A stretch of 11,219 bases of DNA, taken from the NCBI GenBank assembly GCA_022562335.1, contig JADFPM010000062.1, positions 1-11,219 of the forward strand, written 5' to 3'. The notes beneath the pieces were generated by a model. That model was not told where the DNA came from. It made no database searches and saw nothing but the letters and a program-made list of their open reading frames with translations. The DNA is from Chloroflexota bacterium (GTDB taxonomy: Bacteria; Chloroflexota; Dehalococcoidia; Lucifugimonadales; UBA3495). The position numbers were made by a program, and so were the translations under genes. Below, one piece after another: positions 1 through 5,993 of this stretch (position 1 is the stretch's first letter; every line of letters starts with the position of its first letter).

Positions 1-140
1 CACCAACGGGAGTCCCTGGCCACCAACGGGAGTCCCTTATCACGAACTGCAGCCGCTGGTCACGAACGGGAGTCCCTTATCACGAACTGGTGCCGCTGGT
101 CAGGAACGGGAGCCGCTTGCCCCGAACGGAGCGGGTTCCC
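1..140. repeat. Tandem array of imperfect 20-bp repeats (runs off left edge)
   Basis: Six consecutive 20-bp units start at 1, 21, 41, 61, 81 and 101, and a seventh decayed unit starts at 121. Units begin CACSAAC or close to it. Two unit types are seen: type A, such as CACGAACGGGAGTCCCTTAT (61-80), and type B, such as CACGAACTGCAGCCGCTGGT (41-60). From 41 to 120 they alternate B-A-B-A, giving a 40-bp higher-order period. There are no spacers, so it is not CRISPR. The period is not a multiple of three. All three plus-strand frames happen to be open across the array, but nothing else suggests coding. The true length is unknown because the array continues beyond the window. Confidence 0.85.
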
Positions 141-144
141 TATA

Positions 145-172
145 CCGTTCGTCCTGAGCCTGTCGAAGGATC
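145..172. repeat. Dispersed intergenic repeat, CCTGAGCCTGTCGAAGG core
   Basis: The segment contains CCTGAGCCTGTCGAAGG at 153-169 between the tandem array and the end of the DUF1800 gene. The same 17-bp core with two substitutions recurs at 1660-1676 inside the palindromic element. From memory, CTTCGACAGGCTCAGGACGA-type sequences are widespread between genes in many bacterial genomes. Their function is unknown. A role at the 3' end of the DUF1800 transcript is possible but not shown. Confidence 0.55.
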
Positions 173-185
173 GTCCGTTAACGCC

Positions 186-1595
186 TCAGGCCAACTGGAA
201 TTCCTTGGTGGCGCTGGCCAGACTCAGGAGGCCGCCGACCCGTTTCTCGGCTTCGTCTCCCGGCTGGTGGCCCTGCAACGACAGGTCGCCCTGGTGCGCC
301 ACGTACTCGACCAACGATGCTCGGGTTTCCTCCGAGACATCCATCGGGCCCATCAGGTCCAGGCACCGGTCAACGAAAGCCTCGGGCGGCAAAACACCTT
401 CGGCGGCAAGCCGGTCGATGATCTTTCGCACACCCGGGTTGTTCACGTTGGCCAGTTCGTGGGCGACAAAGTTCACCCGCTCCACCAACGCGCCGCTGTC
501 GACCCACTCGATACCCTCATGCCAGCCTTCCACCGACGGCGGTTGCAAAAGACCCTGGCCCATGTACATGGCCTGCCGCGCCACCTGCTCTATACCCTGG
601 GTGGGCTCCTGATAGCTGCCGGCCAACCTCACGGCGCCGACCACCAGTTCCACGGGCCCCTTCACCCTGGCGAAGCGGGCTTTTTCGGACTTGAAATACT
701 CGGAATTGAACAATGTTCGCAGGACCGGCCGTATCTCGTGCTTCGAGTCGAAATAAGTCTTCATCATGGATGCGATGACCTGCTCCCCTTCTTCGTCCAC
801 CTCATCGGCGGCGAAGAACTGGAACAGCCGGGTACAGATAAAGCGGGCCGTCGCCTCCTGGCGGACGATGATCTCCACGATGTCCTCGCCGTTGAACCGG
901 CCGGTCTCGCCCAGAAAGGTCTTCTCGCCGTCGTCGTGGTCTGCTTCCCGGTATTCGAAGAACCAGGATATCCGGCTGTAGGGCCAGATGGAGTCACGGC
1001 TGGCCCGCATGGCCATGTATTCGGCGTTCCCCAGGGTCCAGCCGGTGAAGGCCCGGGCACACTCTTTGATATCGTCCTCGGTGTAATTGCCGATGCCCAG
1101 GGAGAAAAGCTCCAGGAGTTCCCGGCCAAAGTTCTCGTTGATGGAGTCCTTATGGTTCTCGTTATTGTCCAGCCAGATGATCATGGCCGGGTCCTTGGAA
1201 AGCTCCACCAGCAGGGTGGAAAAGTTGCCCATGCCGTGGCGGCGGAACATCTCTATCTGGTTGACCAACGCCCTGGCCTGGTTGAGCTTGTTGTAGCCGG
1301 TGGCGAAAAGGCCATGCCAGAAGAGGCACAGTTTCTCTTCCAGGGGACACCGGGTGGTGATCATTCGGTAGAGCCAGTAGGCCGCCGCGCCGTCGGCCAA
1401 TCGCATCTCGGCCTGCTCGGTGTGGTAGCGGCGGATCACGTCGTCGGGCAAATTCTGCGGGTCGGTGGGGTTAAGCAACTCCTCCACCACGGCCTCGTAG
1501 CCCATCTCGACGCGGGCCTCCAGTTCATCCCGGTTGGCGCCGAACCCCGCCCGGCGCATCAGGTGGGCCATCAGTGCGATGTCCTGGTCACTCAT
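186..1595 (-). CDS. DUF1800 family protein
   Basis: This 469-residue protein matches the DUF1800 family over its whole length. Visible landmarks are an N-terminal HLMRRAGFG (about 11-19), FWHGLFATG (92-100) and the family's most conserved block, DPAMIIWLDNNEN...NENFGRELLELFSLG...YTEDD...ARAFTGW (135-186). Later come an ADHDDGEKTFLG...GEDIVEIIV block, a GLLQPPSVEGWHEG segment, and the closing LSLASATKEFQLA. The molecular function of the family is not established. I see no signal peptide or membrane segment, so this copy is probably cytoplasmic. The ATG at 1595 is supported by AAGGAG (1606-1601) five bases upstream. The gene lies 175 bp downstream of a DUF1501 gene on the same strand, the usual pairing for this family, and the two are probably cotranscribed. 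It ends close to the repeat array. The long open frame on the opposite strand is a high-G+C shadow. Confidence 0.93.
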   Translation of the reverse strand: MSDQDIALMAHLMRRAGFGANRDELEARVEMGYEAVVEELLNPTDPQNLPDDVIRRYHTEQAEMRLADGAAAYWLYRMITTRCPLEEKLCLFWHGLFATGYNKLNQARALVNQIEMFRRHGMGNFSTLLVELSKDPAMIIWLDNNENHKDSINENFGRELLELFSLGIGNYTEDDIKECARAFTGWTLGNAEYMAMRASRDSIWPYSRISWFFEYREADHDDGEKTFLGETGRFNGEDIVEIIVRQEATARFICTRLFQFFAADEVDEEGEQVIASMMKTYFDSKHEIRPVLRTLFNSEYFKSEKARFARVKGPVELVVGAVRLAGSYQEPTQGIEQVARQAMYMGQGLLQPPSVEGWHEGIEWVDSGALVERVNFVAHELANVNNPGVRKIIDRLAAEGVLPPEAFVDRCLDLMGPMDVSEETRASLVEYVAHQGDLSLQGHQPGDEAEKRVGGLLSLASATKEFQLA

Positions 1596-1650
1596 GATCT
1601 CTCCTTATCCCCTAGCTCCCGTGATTGGCTGACACGATGTTCAGATGTTG

Positions 1651-1742
1651 AAATGTCACCCTGAGCTTGCCGAAGGGTCTGGGGGAGGGTGGCGGCCCCG
1701 CCCCAGATGCTTCGCCGCTGTGGCTGGCTCAGCATGACATTT
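1651..1742. repeat. MITE-like imperfect palindrome between DUF1501 and DUF1800 genes
   Basis: The 16-bp ends AAATGTCACCCTGAGC (1651-1666) and GCTCAGCATGACATTT (1727-1742) are inverted copies differing at two positions. A second inner pair, CGAAGGGTCTGGGG (1671-1684) and CCCCAGATGCTTCG (1701-1714), also differs at two positions. The arms are asymmetric: 4 bp separates the two blocks on the left and 12 bp on the right. The element fills most of the 175-bp gap between two genes that otherwise look like an operon, so as RNA it would fold into a long hairpin. No target-site duplication is obvious and no transposase is nearby. It resembles small non-autonomous or REP-like elements. Confidence 0.7.
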
Positions 1743-1770
1743 TTTGGTGGAATACAACCCAGCCGCGGGA

Positions 1771-2904
1771 TCATTTTGCGATGAAGTCCATTTGCTCGAA
1801 CTGGCCGTTGACGATGGACGGGGCATCAAGTCCCATCCAGCGCTCCAGTATGGTGGAATAGGTGGACCGGAAGTCATTGTTGGCCCGCAGGTCGCCGTCC
1901 AACTGTTGGGCTTCCTCCAAAGAGGGAAACTCGCCGTACATGCCCCCATTGACCGATCCCCCGATCAGGATCGCCAGGCCGCCGGCGCCGTGGTCGGTGC
2001 CCGACCCGTTGTCGCGGATGCGCCGGCCGAACTCGGTCCAGATCAACATCAGCGTGTCGTCCTGCAAGCCGTGCTCTTCCAGATCGGCGTAGCAGTCCGA
2101 CACCGCGCCGCCAACCTCACCCCACAATTTGGCGTGGGTCAGCAACTCGCCGCCGTGGGTGTCGAAGCTGCCGTAGGAGGTGTAGAAAACGCGGGTGCCC
2201 AGGTCGGCGGACATCACCTGGACGATGTTCTTCATGCTCTGGGAGATGGGATTCTGGGCGTATTCCACCGAGGAGGAATATTTGCCCGGAGCGGTCCTCA
2301 ATATATCCGCCCCTTTCAGGGCGTTCCGGCCGGTCTGGCCCAACGAGTCCATGATGGGGTCGTTGTCTTTGGACATGCCGTACATCCTGGCAAAGGCCTC
2401 CAGGGCGTACCCTTTCTGCACCTCGTCTTCCACGTCTGGGAACAGTCCGTAGGTCTCCAGATTGCCCACCGAAGCCACGGGAACGCCCTTGCAGCCCAGG
2501 GCCCTGGGGAGGCCCCGGCCAAAGTTTATGCCGGTCAGCACGTTGTCGCCCTGCGGGTCCAGGTCGCGGATGGCGCGGCCCAACCAGCCTTCGGTGGCGA
2601 TCTTTTCCGGCTCGCAGGTATGCCAGATGTCCATGGACCTGAAATGGGAGCGGACCGGGGTGGTATAACCGATCCCGTTCACCAGGGCCACGTTACCCCG
2701 GTCCCACAGGTCTTTGATGGGACCCATTTGAGGCGAGAACCCGAAGTCGTCATCTATGGGAAGCACATCTTCAGCCGGTATGTTGACGATGGGCCGGTAG
2801 TCGTAGTAGAGACCGTTGCTGTAAGGGACCAACGTGTTGAGCGGGTCGTTGGCGCCGATAAGCTGGATCACTATGAGTGAACGCTTGTTTCCGTTGGCGG
2901 GCAT
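1771..2904 (-). CDS. DUF1501 family protein
   Basis: This 377-residue protein matches the DUF1501 family, which is distantly related to the alkaline phosphatase/sulfatase fold. Typical motifs are SHFRSMDIW (86-94), GSFDTHGG (245-252), WTEFGRR (289-295), GTDHG (302-306) and the closing DFRSTYSTILERWMG (about 344-358). The conserved Asp/His/Glu/Arg residues of these motifs are intact; whether they bind metal or catalyse is unknown. Many family members carry a twin-arginine signal, but this one starts MPANGNKRSLIVIQLIGAND with no twin arginines and no hydrophobic export signal, suggesting a cytoplasmic protein. I chose the ATG at 2904 because GGGGAGG (2917-2911) lies six bases upstream; an in-frame TTG at 2910 would abut that site. 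It is the first gene of a probable two-gene unit with the DUF1800 gene, served by the promoter at 3050-3022. Confidence 0.93.
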   Translation of the reverse strand: MPANGNKRSLIVIQLIGANDPLNTLVPYSNGLYYDYRPIVNIPAEDVLPIDDDFGFSPQMGPIKDLWDRGNVALVNGIGYTTPVRSHFRSMDIWHTCEPEKIATEGWLGRAIRDLDPQGDNVLTGINFGRGLPRALGCKGVPVASVGNLETYGLFPDVEDEVQKGYALEAFARMYGMSKDNDPIMDSLGQTGRNALKGADILRTAPGKYSSSVEYAQNPISQSMKNIVQVMSADLGTRVFYTSYGSFDTHGGELLTHAKLWGEVGGAVSDCYADLEEHGLQDDTLMLIWTEFGRRIRDNGSGTDHGAGGLAILIGGSVNGGMYGEFPSLEEAQQLDGDLRANNDFRSTYSTILERWMGLDAPSIVNGQFEQMDFIAK

Positions 2905-2910
2905 GGTCAA

Positions 2911-2917
2911 CCTCCCC
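2911..2917 (-). promoter_or_regulatory. Ribosome binding site deciding the DUF1501 start
   Basis: The minus strand reads GGGGAGG, then TTGACC, then ATG. The six-base spacing fits the ATG at 2904 and rules against the overlapping TTG at 2910. Confidence 0.75.
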
Positions 2918-2965
2918 GTAAGGTGTGGATCGCAGTGGTATGAATCGTAATGGATCGACTCGGAA

Positions 2966-2983
2966 ACCGCCCTATCGGGCGGT
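2966..2983. other. Small hairpin in the DUF1501 leader
   Basis: ACCGCCC (2966-2972) and GGGCGGT (2977-2983) form a perfect 7-bp stem with a 4-base loop. It lies inside the predicted leader of the DUF1501 transcript, about 60 bases before the start codon. It has no flanking T-run, so a terminator role is unlikely. Confidence 0.45.
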
Positions 2984-3021
2984 GGAAGCCAATGGGCGAT
3001 ACCAGTCCAGTGTGTAGCCCA

Positions 3022-3050
3022 ATTTTATTTAGGCTGAGTCCCCTTGTCAA
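3022..3050 (-). promoter_or_regulatory. Sigma70-type promoter for the DUF1501-DUF1800 unit
   Basis: On the minus strand, TTGACA (3050-3045) is a perfect -35 box and TAAAAT (3027-3022) matches five of six -10 bases. The spacer is exactly 17 bp. Transcription would start near 3015 and leave a leader of about 110 nt before the ATG at 2904. Confidence 0.7.
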
Positions 3051-3071
3051 CGACGTGAAACGACTCATAAA
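3044..3071 (+). promoter_or_regulatory. Candidate divergent promoter for the CoA-transferase gene
   Basis: TTGTCA (3044-3049, five of six) and CATAAA (3066-3071, four of six) are separated by 16 bp on the plus strand. The -35 box overlaps that of the minus-strand promoter because TTGTCAA reads TTGACAA on the other strand. The call is weak on its own. It would give a leader of roughly 180 nt containing the 30-bp palindrome. Confidence 0.3.
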
Positions 3072-3107
3072 CAGTGTTGCCAAAGCCAACCATCGTCTTG
3101 GACCGGG

Positions 3108-3137
3108 CGTAGGGGCGCACGGCCGTGCGCCCCTACG
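3108..3137. repeat. Perfect 30-bp palindrome
   Basis: CGTAGGGGCGCACGG (3108-3122) is followed directly by its exact reverse complement (3123-3137), with no loop. From memory, GTAGGGGCGCACGG-type palindromes are dispersed between genes in many bacterial genomes. It sits in the 357-bp gap between the divergent DUF1501 and CoA-transferase genes and lacks a T-run. Apart from the two promoters and the small hairpin, I see nothing else in that gap. Confidence 0.8.
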
Positions 3138-3249
3138 GGTTAGCAGGAGCAATCTCCCGGCCCCCGGCCGCCGGCGCCGACTAATCAACCGACTGGTTAT
3201 ACCCTCGCCGTCCGGTTATCCTGTTGGCGAATCGTCCCATCCAAAATCT

Positions 3250-3254
3250 AGGAG
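3250..3254 (+). promoter_or_regulatory. Ribosome binding site deciding the CoA-transferase start
   Basis: AGGAG lies seven bases before the ATG at 3262. The reading frame stays open upstream to 2950, but that extension crosses the palindrome and promoters and does not resemble the family. Confidence 0.75.
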
Positions 3255-3261
3255 CAAGCCG

Positions 3262-4482
3262 ATGTCCCAAACCGATGTCCCAGTCAAGATTCCAGCCGGT
3301 CAAGGCAAGGTCCTGGAGGGTGTCCGTATCGTCGAGCTGGCCCGATGGCAGGCGGCGCCCCGGGCATCGATGATACTGCGGGACATGGGCGCCGAGGTCA
3401 TCAAGCTGGAGTGGCGCAAGGGCGGCGACCTCAGGGATTCGGGGCCCTTCGTCGGCGATATGAGCGTGCAATTCGCCGCCTACAACCGGGGCAAGAAAAG
3501 CATCACCGTGGACACCAGGCACCCCAAGGGCAAGGACCTGGTGCTCCAACTGATCGGGGTTTCCGACGCCGTGTTGGAGAATTACCGGCCCGGCACGGTG
3601 GAGAAGATGGGGTTTGGATACGAGAGTCTTTGCCGGGTGAATCCGGGGATCATATTGGCATCGGTCTCGGGGTTCGGCCAGTACGGGCCCTACCGGGACC
3701 GCCAGTGCTTCGACCCCATAATCCAGGCCATGAGCGGCATCGGGCATCAGACGGGCCGTGGGTTCGACCAACCGGTTATGGCCGAGGGTCCCATAATGGA
3801 CCGGACGGCGGCCCTGCACATCGCCATCGGCATTTTGGGCGCGTTGAGACACCGGGACCGCACCGGAGAGGGGCAGTGGATAGAAGTGGCCATGCTGGAC
3901 GGCGGCATAAGCCTGGAAGAGGTGGCCCTGGCCATGTGCTACGAAACGGGCACCAACGATTTCAAAAGGGCCGGCACTTTTCTTAAATGCCTGGACGGTT
4001 GGGTCAGCACCGGCGCCGCCCGGGCCGGGATGTGGGAGCGCATGCTAAAGGTGATGGGTTACCCCGACCTGGCGGACGACCCGGAGTACGCGGCCCCCAT
4101 GTTCGCCACCGACAAAGCAGAGATACGCATGGAGCTTTTGCACCTATGGTGCGAAGAAAGGCCGGCGAAAGAGGTGGAAGACGCCCTGGTGGCCGCGGAC
4201 ATTCCCGTCGGGAGGGCCATGAGCATCCCCGATGTCTTGGAAGATAAGCATATGTGGGAGCGGGAAGTGATGATGGAGGCCGAGCTGGACGATTCCGACG
4301 GTAATGCGACGGGCAAGAAGATCCTGGTCCCCGGCCCCACCATGATAAAGTTTTCCAAAACCCCAACCACGGCGGGGCCGATCCCCAAATACGGCGAACA
4401 CAACAAAGAGATCTTTGGGGGTCTGCTGGGCCTGGACGAAGACCAGCTTGAGGCACTGATCGCGGAAGGGGTCATCACCTAG
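3262..4482 (+). CDS. CaiB/BaiF family class III CoA-transferase
   Basis: This 406-residue cytoplasmic enzyme is of normal length for a family III CoA-transferase, which moves CoA between a CoA ester and a free carboxylic acid. The family signature is clear: LEGVRIVELARWQAAPRA (18-35), LRDMGAEVIKLE (39-50), YNRGKKSITVD (74-84), ENYRPGTVEKMGFGYESL (106-123), SGFGQYGPY (136-144) and TGEGQWIEVAMLD (201-213). D180 in GPIMDRTAALHIAIG is at the position of the catalytic Asp that forms an acyl anhydride with substrate. The C-terminal part has the usual PVGRAMSIPDVLEDKHMWERE segment. Substrates (carnitine, formate, succinate, racemisation of branched acyl-CoA and others occur in the family) cannot be told from sequence. 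The ATG at 3262 is chosen on AGGAG at 3250-3254. The neighbours are a divergent DUF1501 gene and a downstream MFS carrier 234 bp away. Confidence 0.95.
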   Translation: MSQTDVPVKIPAGQGKVLEGVRIVELARWQAAPRASMILRDMGAEVIKLEWRKGGDLRDSGPFVGDMSVQFAAYNRGKKSITVDTRHPKGKDLVLQLIGVSDAVLENYRPGTVEKMGFGYESLCRVNPGIILASVSGFGQYGPYRDRQCFDPIIQAMSGIGHQTGRGFDQPVMAEGPIMDRTAALHIAIGILGALRHRDRTGEGQWIEVAMLDGGISLEEVALAMCYETGTNDFKRAGTFLKCLDGWVSTGAARAGMWERMLKVMGYPDLADDPEYAAPMFATDKAEIRMELLHLWCEERPAKEVEDALVAADIPVGRAMSIPDVLEDKHMWEREVMMEAELDDSDGNATGKKILVPGPTMIKFSKTPTTAGPIPKYGEHNKEIFGGLLGLDEDQLEALIAEGVIT

Positions 4483-4569
4483 TGGCTATCTCAAAACGCC
4501 GTACGACGCGCTGCAGCGTCCATCGGCCGGCCGGTCCAGAACCGGGGACTGCCGGCGCAAAGAAATGCT

Positions 4570-4631
4570 TAATCCCCCTTTGCGAAAGGGGGAGATTCGG
4601 TCGCGCATCGCAAAGGGGGGTTGGGGGGTTA
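4570..4631. repeat. Dispersed C/G-run inverted repeat with two alternative hairpins
   Basis: TCCCCCTTT-GCG-AAAGGGGGA (4573-4593) is a perfect 9-bp stem-loop. Its left arm, extended as CCCCCTTTGCGA (4574-4585), can also pair with TCGCAAAGGGGG (4608-4619), a 12-bp stem with a longer loop. The right side ends in GGGGGGTTGGGGGGTTA (4615-4631). From memory, CCCCCTTTGCGAAAGGGGG-type elements are common between bacterial genes. There is no T-run, so it is not a standard terminator. The rest of the 4483-4716 gap holds GACGC/GCGTC arms (4505-4520), the hairpin at 4679-4695 and nothing else I recognise. Confidence 0.65.
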
Positions 4632-4678
4632 GCTGGCTGTGAACTCGTCTTAAGGATGGCGTAAGCGGCTTTTTAGAA

Positions 4679-4695
4679 CCGCCGGTATCCGGCGG
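4679..4695. other. Small hairpin upstream of the MFS gene
   Basis: CCGCCGG (4679-4685) and CCGGCGG (4689-4695) flank TAT. It lies 21 bp before the MFS start and could affect translation initiation if transcribed. No function is assigned. Confidence 0.4.
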
Positions 4696-4716
4696 CGGTA
4701 ATGGGACCTGACAAAT

Positions 4717-5961
4717 ATGATAGAAGAGAGCATGGCGACGGCCTCAAAACAAAGAGATGTCCGGATGACGGGCCGGTTCATGATAACCGGCCTGGCCACC
4801 GGCCACGCCGTATTCCACTGGGTGATGCAGAGCTTCGTGGTCGTGCTCCCCGAGATCCAAGCCGCCTTCGGGCTCAGCGCGGTGGGCGTGGGAGGGATCC
4901 TGGCCTCCAGGGAGCTGGCTTCCGGGATCATACGGTTGCCCGGCGGGGTCGTGGCCGACGTGTTGAGGCGTCATTGGGGTTTGCTGCTGGCCGCCTGCAT
5001 CTTTTTGGCGGGGCTAGGTTCGCTGGCCATCGGCGTGTCACCGGTCTATCCCCTGCTCCTGGCGGGCATGGCGCTGGTGGCTATGGCGCACTCCATCTGG
5101 CACCTGCCGGCATCGGCGTCGCTGTCCTACCACTTCCCCGAAAGGCGCGGCCTGGCCCTGGCGTTCCACGGCGTGGGCGGCAGCGTGGGCGACGTGGCGG
5201 GGCCGCTGGCCACGGGGGCCCTGTTGGCGGTGTTGGGATGGCAGGGGATCTTAAGCGTATACGCCGTCGTCCCGATCTTTCTGGCCTTCCTGGCCGTGTG
5301 GGCGTTCCAAAACATCGGCGTCGTCAAGGAACCCAATGATGAATCAGGCGCCCAGCCATCCCGGGCCGAGTCGACCAAACGTCTGCTGGCCAACCCGGTG
5401 CTATGGGGCATCACCGTCGTCAGAGGATTGAGGGCAATGTCCCTGGTGGCGCTGGTGACGGTGCTTCCCCTTTATCTGGGCAACGATCTGGGCATGAGCC
5501 CCTTTGCCAGGGGGTTTCACATAGCCCTGCTGATCGCCATCGGTCTGGTGTCCAAACCGGTGGCAGGATACCTGTCGGACCGGTGGGGCAGGAAACAGGT
5601 GCTGGTGCCGGGCCTGGTCTGGTCGTGCGCCCTGGCCCTGCTGATGATTCCCTTTGACCATGGGATCGGGCTTACGGTCACCATCGCCCTTCTGGGCCTG
5701 TTCTTATATCCCGACCAGCCGATCTTGACCGCCGCCACCCTGGAGATCGTGGGCGACAACGTCTCCGCCACCGCCCTGGGCATCGCCACCTTCGTCAGCT
5801 TTATCATGTCGGCGGCAGCCCCGTTGATCGCCGGCGGCCTGTACCAGGGCTTTGGGATGGGACCCACGCTTTACTTCATCGCCGCCCTTTTTGCCGTGGC
5901 GGCGGTGATTTTGGCGCTGCTGCCATTGGCCGGACGGCAGGAACAGGACCGTCCTGGCTAA
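4717..5961 (+). CDS. Major facilitator superfamily transporter
   Basis: This 414-residue polytopic inner-membrane protein has the size and twelve-helix pattern of an MFS secondary transporter. The loop between helices 8 and 9 carries the canonical motif A, GYLSDRWGRK (284-293), with a degenerate copy, GGVVADVLRRHWG (76-88), between helices 2 and 3. The hydrophilic central loop is at about 201-225. The N-terminal GHAVFHWVMQSFVVVLPEIQ region is reminiscent of the fosmidomycin-resistance-like branch, but substrate cannot be assigned; uptake or export of a small organic acid or drug are both possible. The start is uncertain: ATG at 4717 or ATG at 4732, the latter with AGAAG five bases upstream. 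Both precede the first membrane helix. The gene follows the CoA-transferase by 234 bp on the same strand and converges on aapP, with 32 bp between the stop codons. Confidence 0.92.
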   Translation: MIEESMATASKQRDVRMTGRFMITGLATGHAVFHWVMQSFVVVLPEIQAAFGLSAVGVGGILASRELASGIIRLPGGVVADVLRRHWGLLLAACIFLAGLGSLAIGVSPVYPLLLAGMALVAMAHSIWHLPASASLSYHFPERRGLALAFHGVGGSVGDVAGPLATGALLAVLGWQGILSVYAVVPIFLAFLAVWAFQNIGVVKEPNDESGAQPSRAESTKRLLANPVLWGITVVRGLRAMSLVALVTVLPLYLGNDLGMSPFARGFHIALLIAIGLVSKPVAGYLSDRWGRKQVLVPGLVWSCALALLMIPFDHGIGLTVTIALLGLFLYPDQPILTAATLEIVGDNVSATALGIATFVSFIMSAAAPLIAGGLYQGFGMGPTLYFIAALFAVAAVILALLPLAGRQEQDRPG

Positions 5962-5962
5962 C

Positions 5963-5978
5963 CTTTACTCTCGTAAAG
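5963..5978. terminator. Possible weak terminator between convergent genes
   Basis: CTTTAC (5963-5968) and GTAAAG (5973-5978) form a 6-bp stem in the 32-bp gap between the MFS and aapP stop codons. There is no proper T-run on either side. It is the only candidate for ending both transcripts here. Confidence 0.25.
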
Positions 5979-5993
5979 ACCGCCGGTGACGGT

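Noticed and set aside
1..140. CRISPR array
   Set aside because: Units are contiguous 20-mers with no unique spacers and no cas genes are nearby.
90..1664. Long plus-strand open frame opposite the DUF1800 gene
   Set aside because: It runs antisense to a gene with full family motifs and a good ribosome site. Its translation has no recognisable domain and it extends through the repeat region, as expected for a high-G+C shadow.
1744..2880. Long plus-strand open frame opposite the DUF1501 gene
   Set aside because: It mirrors the DUF1501 gene, resembles no known family and has no ribosome site.
2950..3261. N-terminal extension of the CoA-transferase by 104 residues
   Set aside because: The extension would translate through two promoters and the 30-bp palindrome and has no family similarity. 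AGGAG supports the ATG at 3262.
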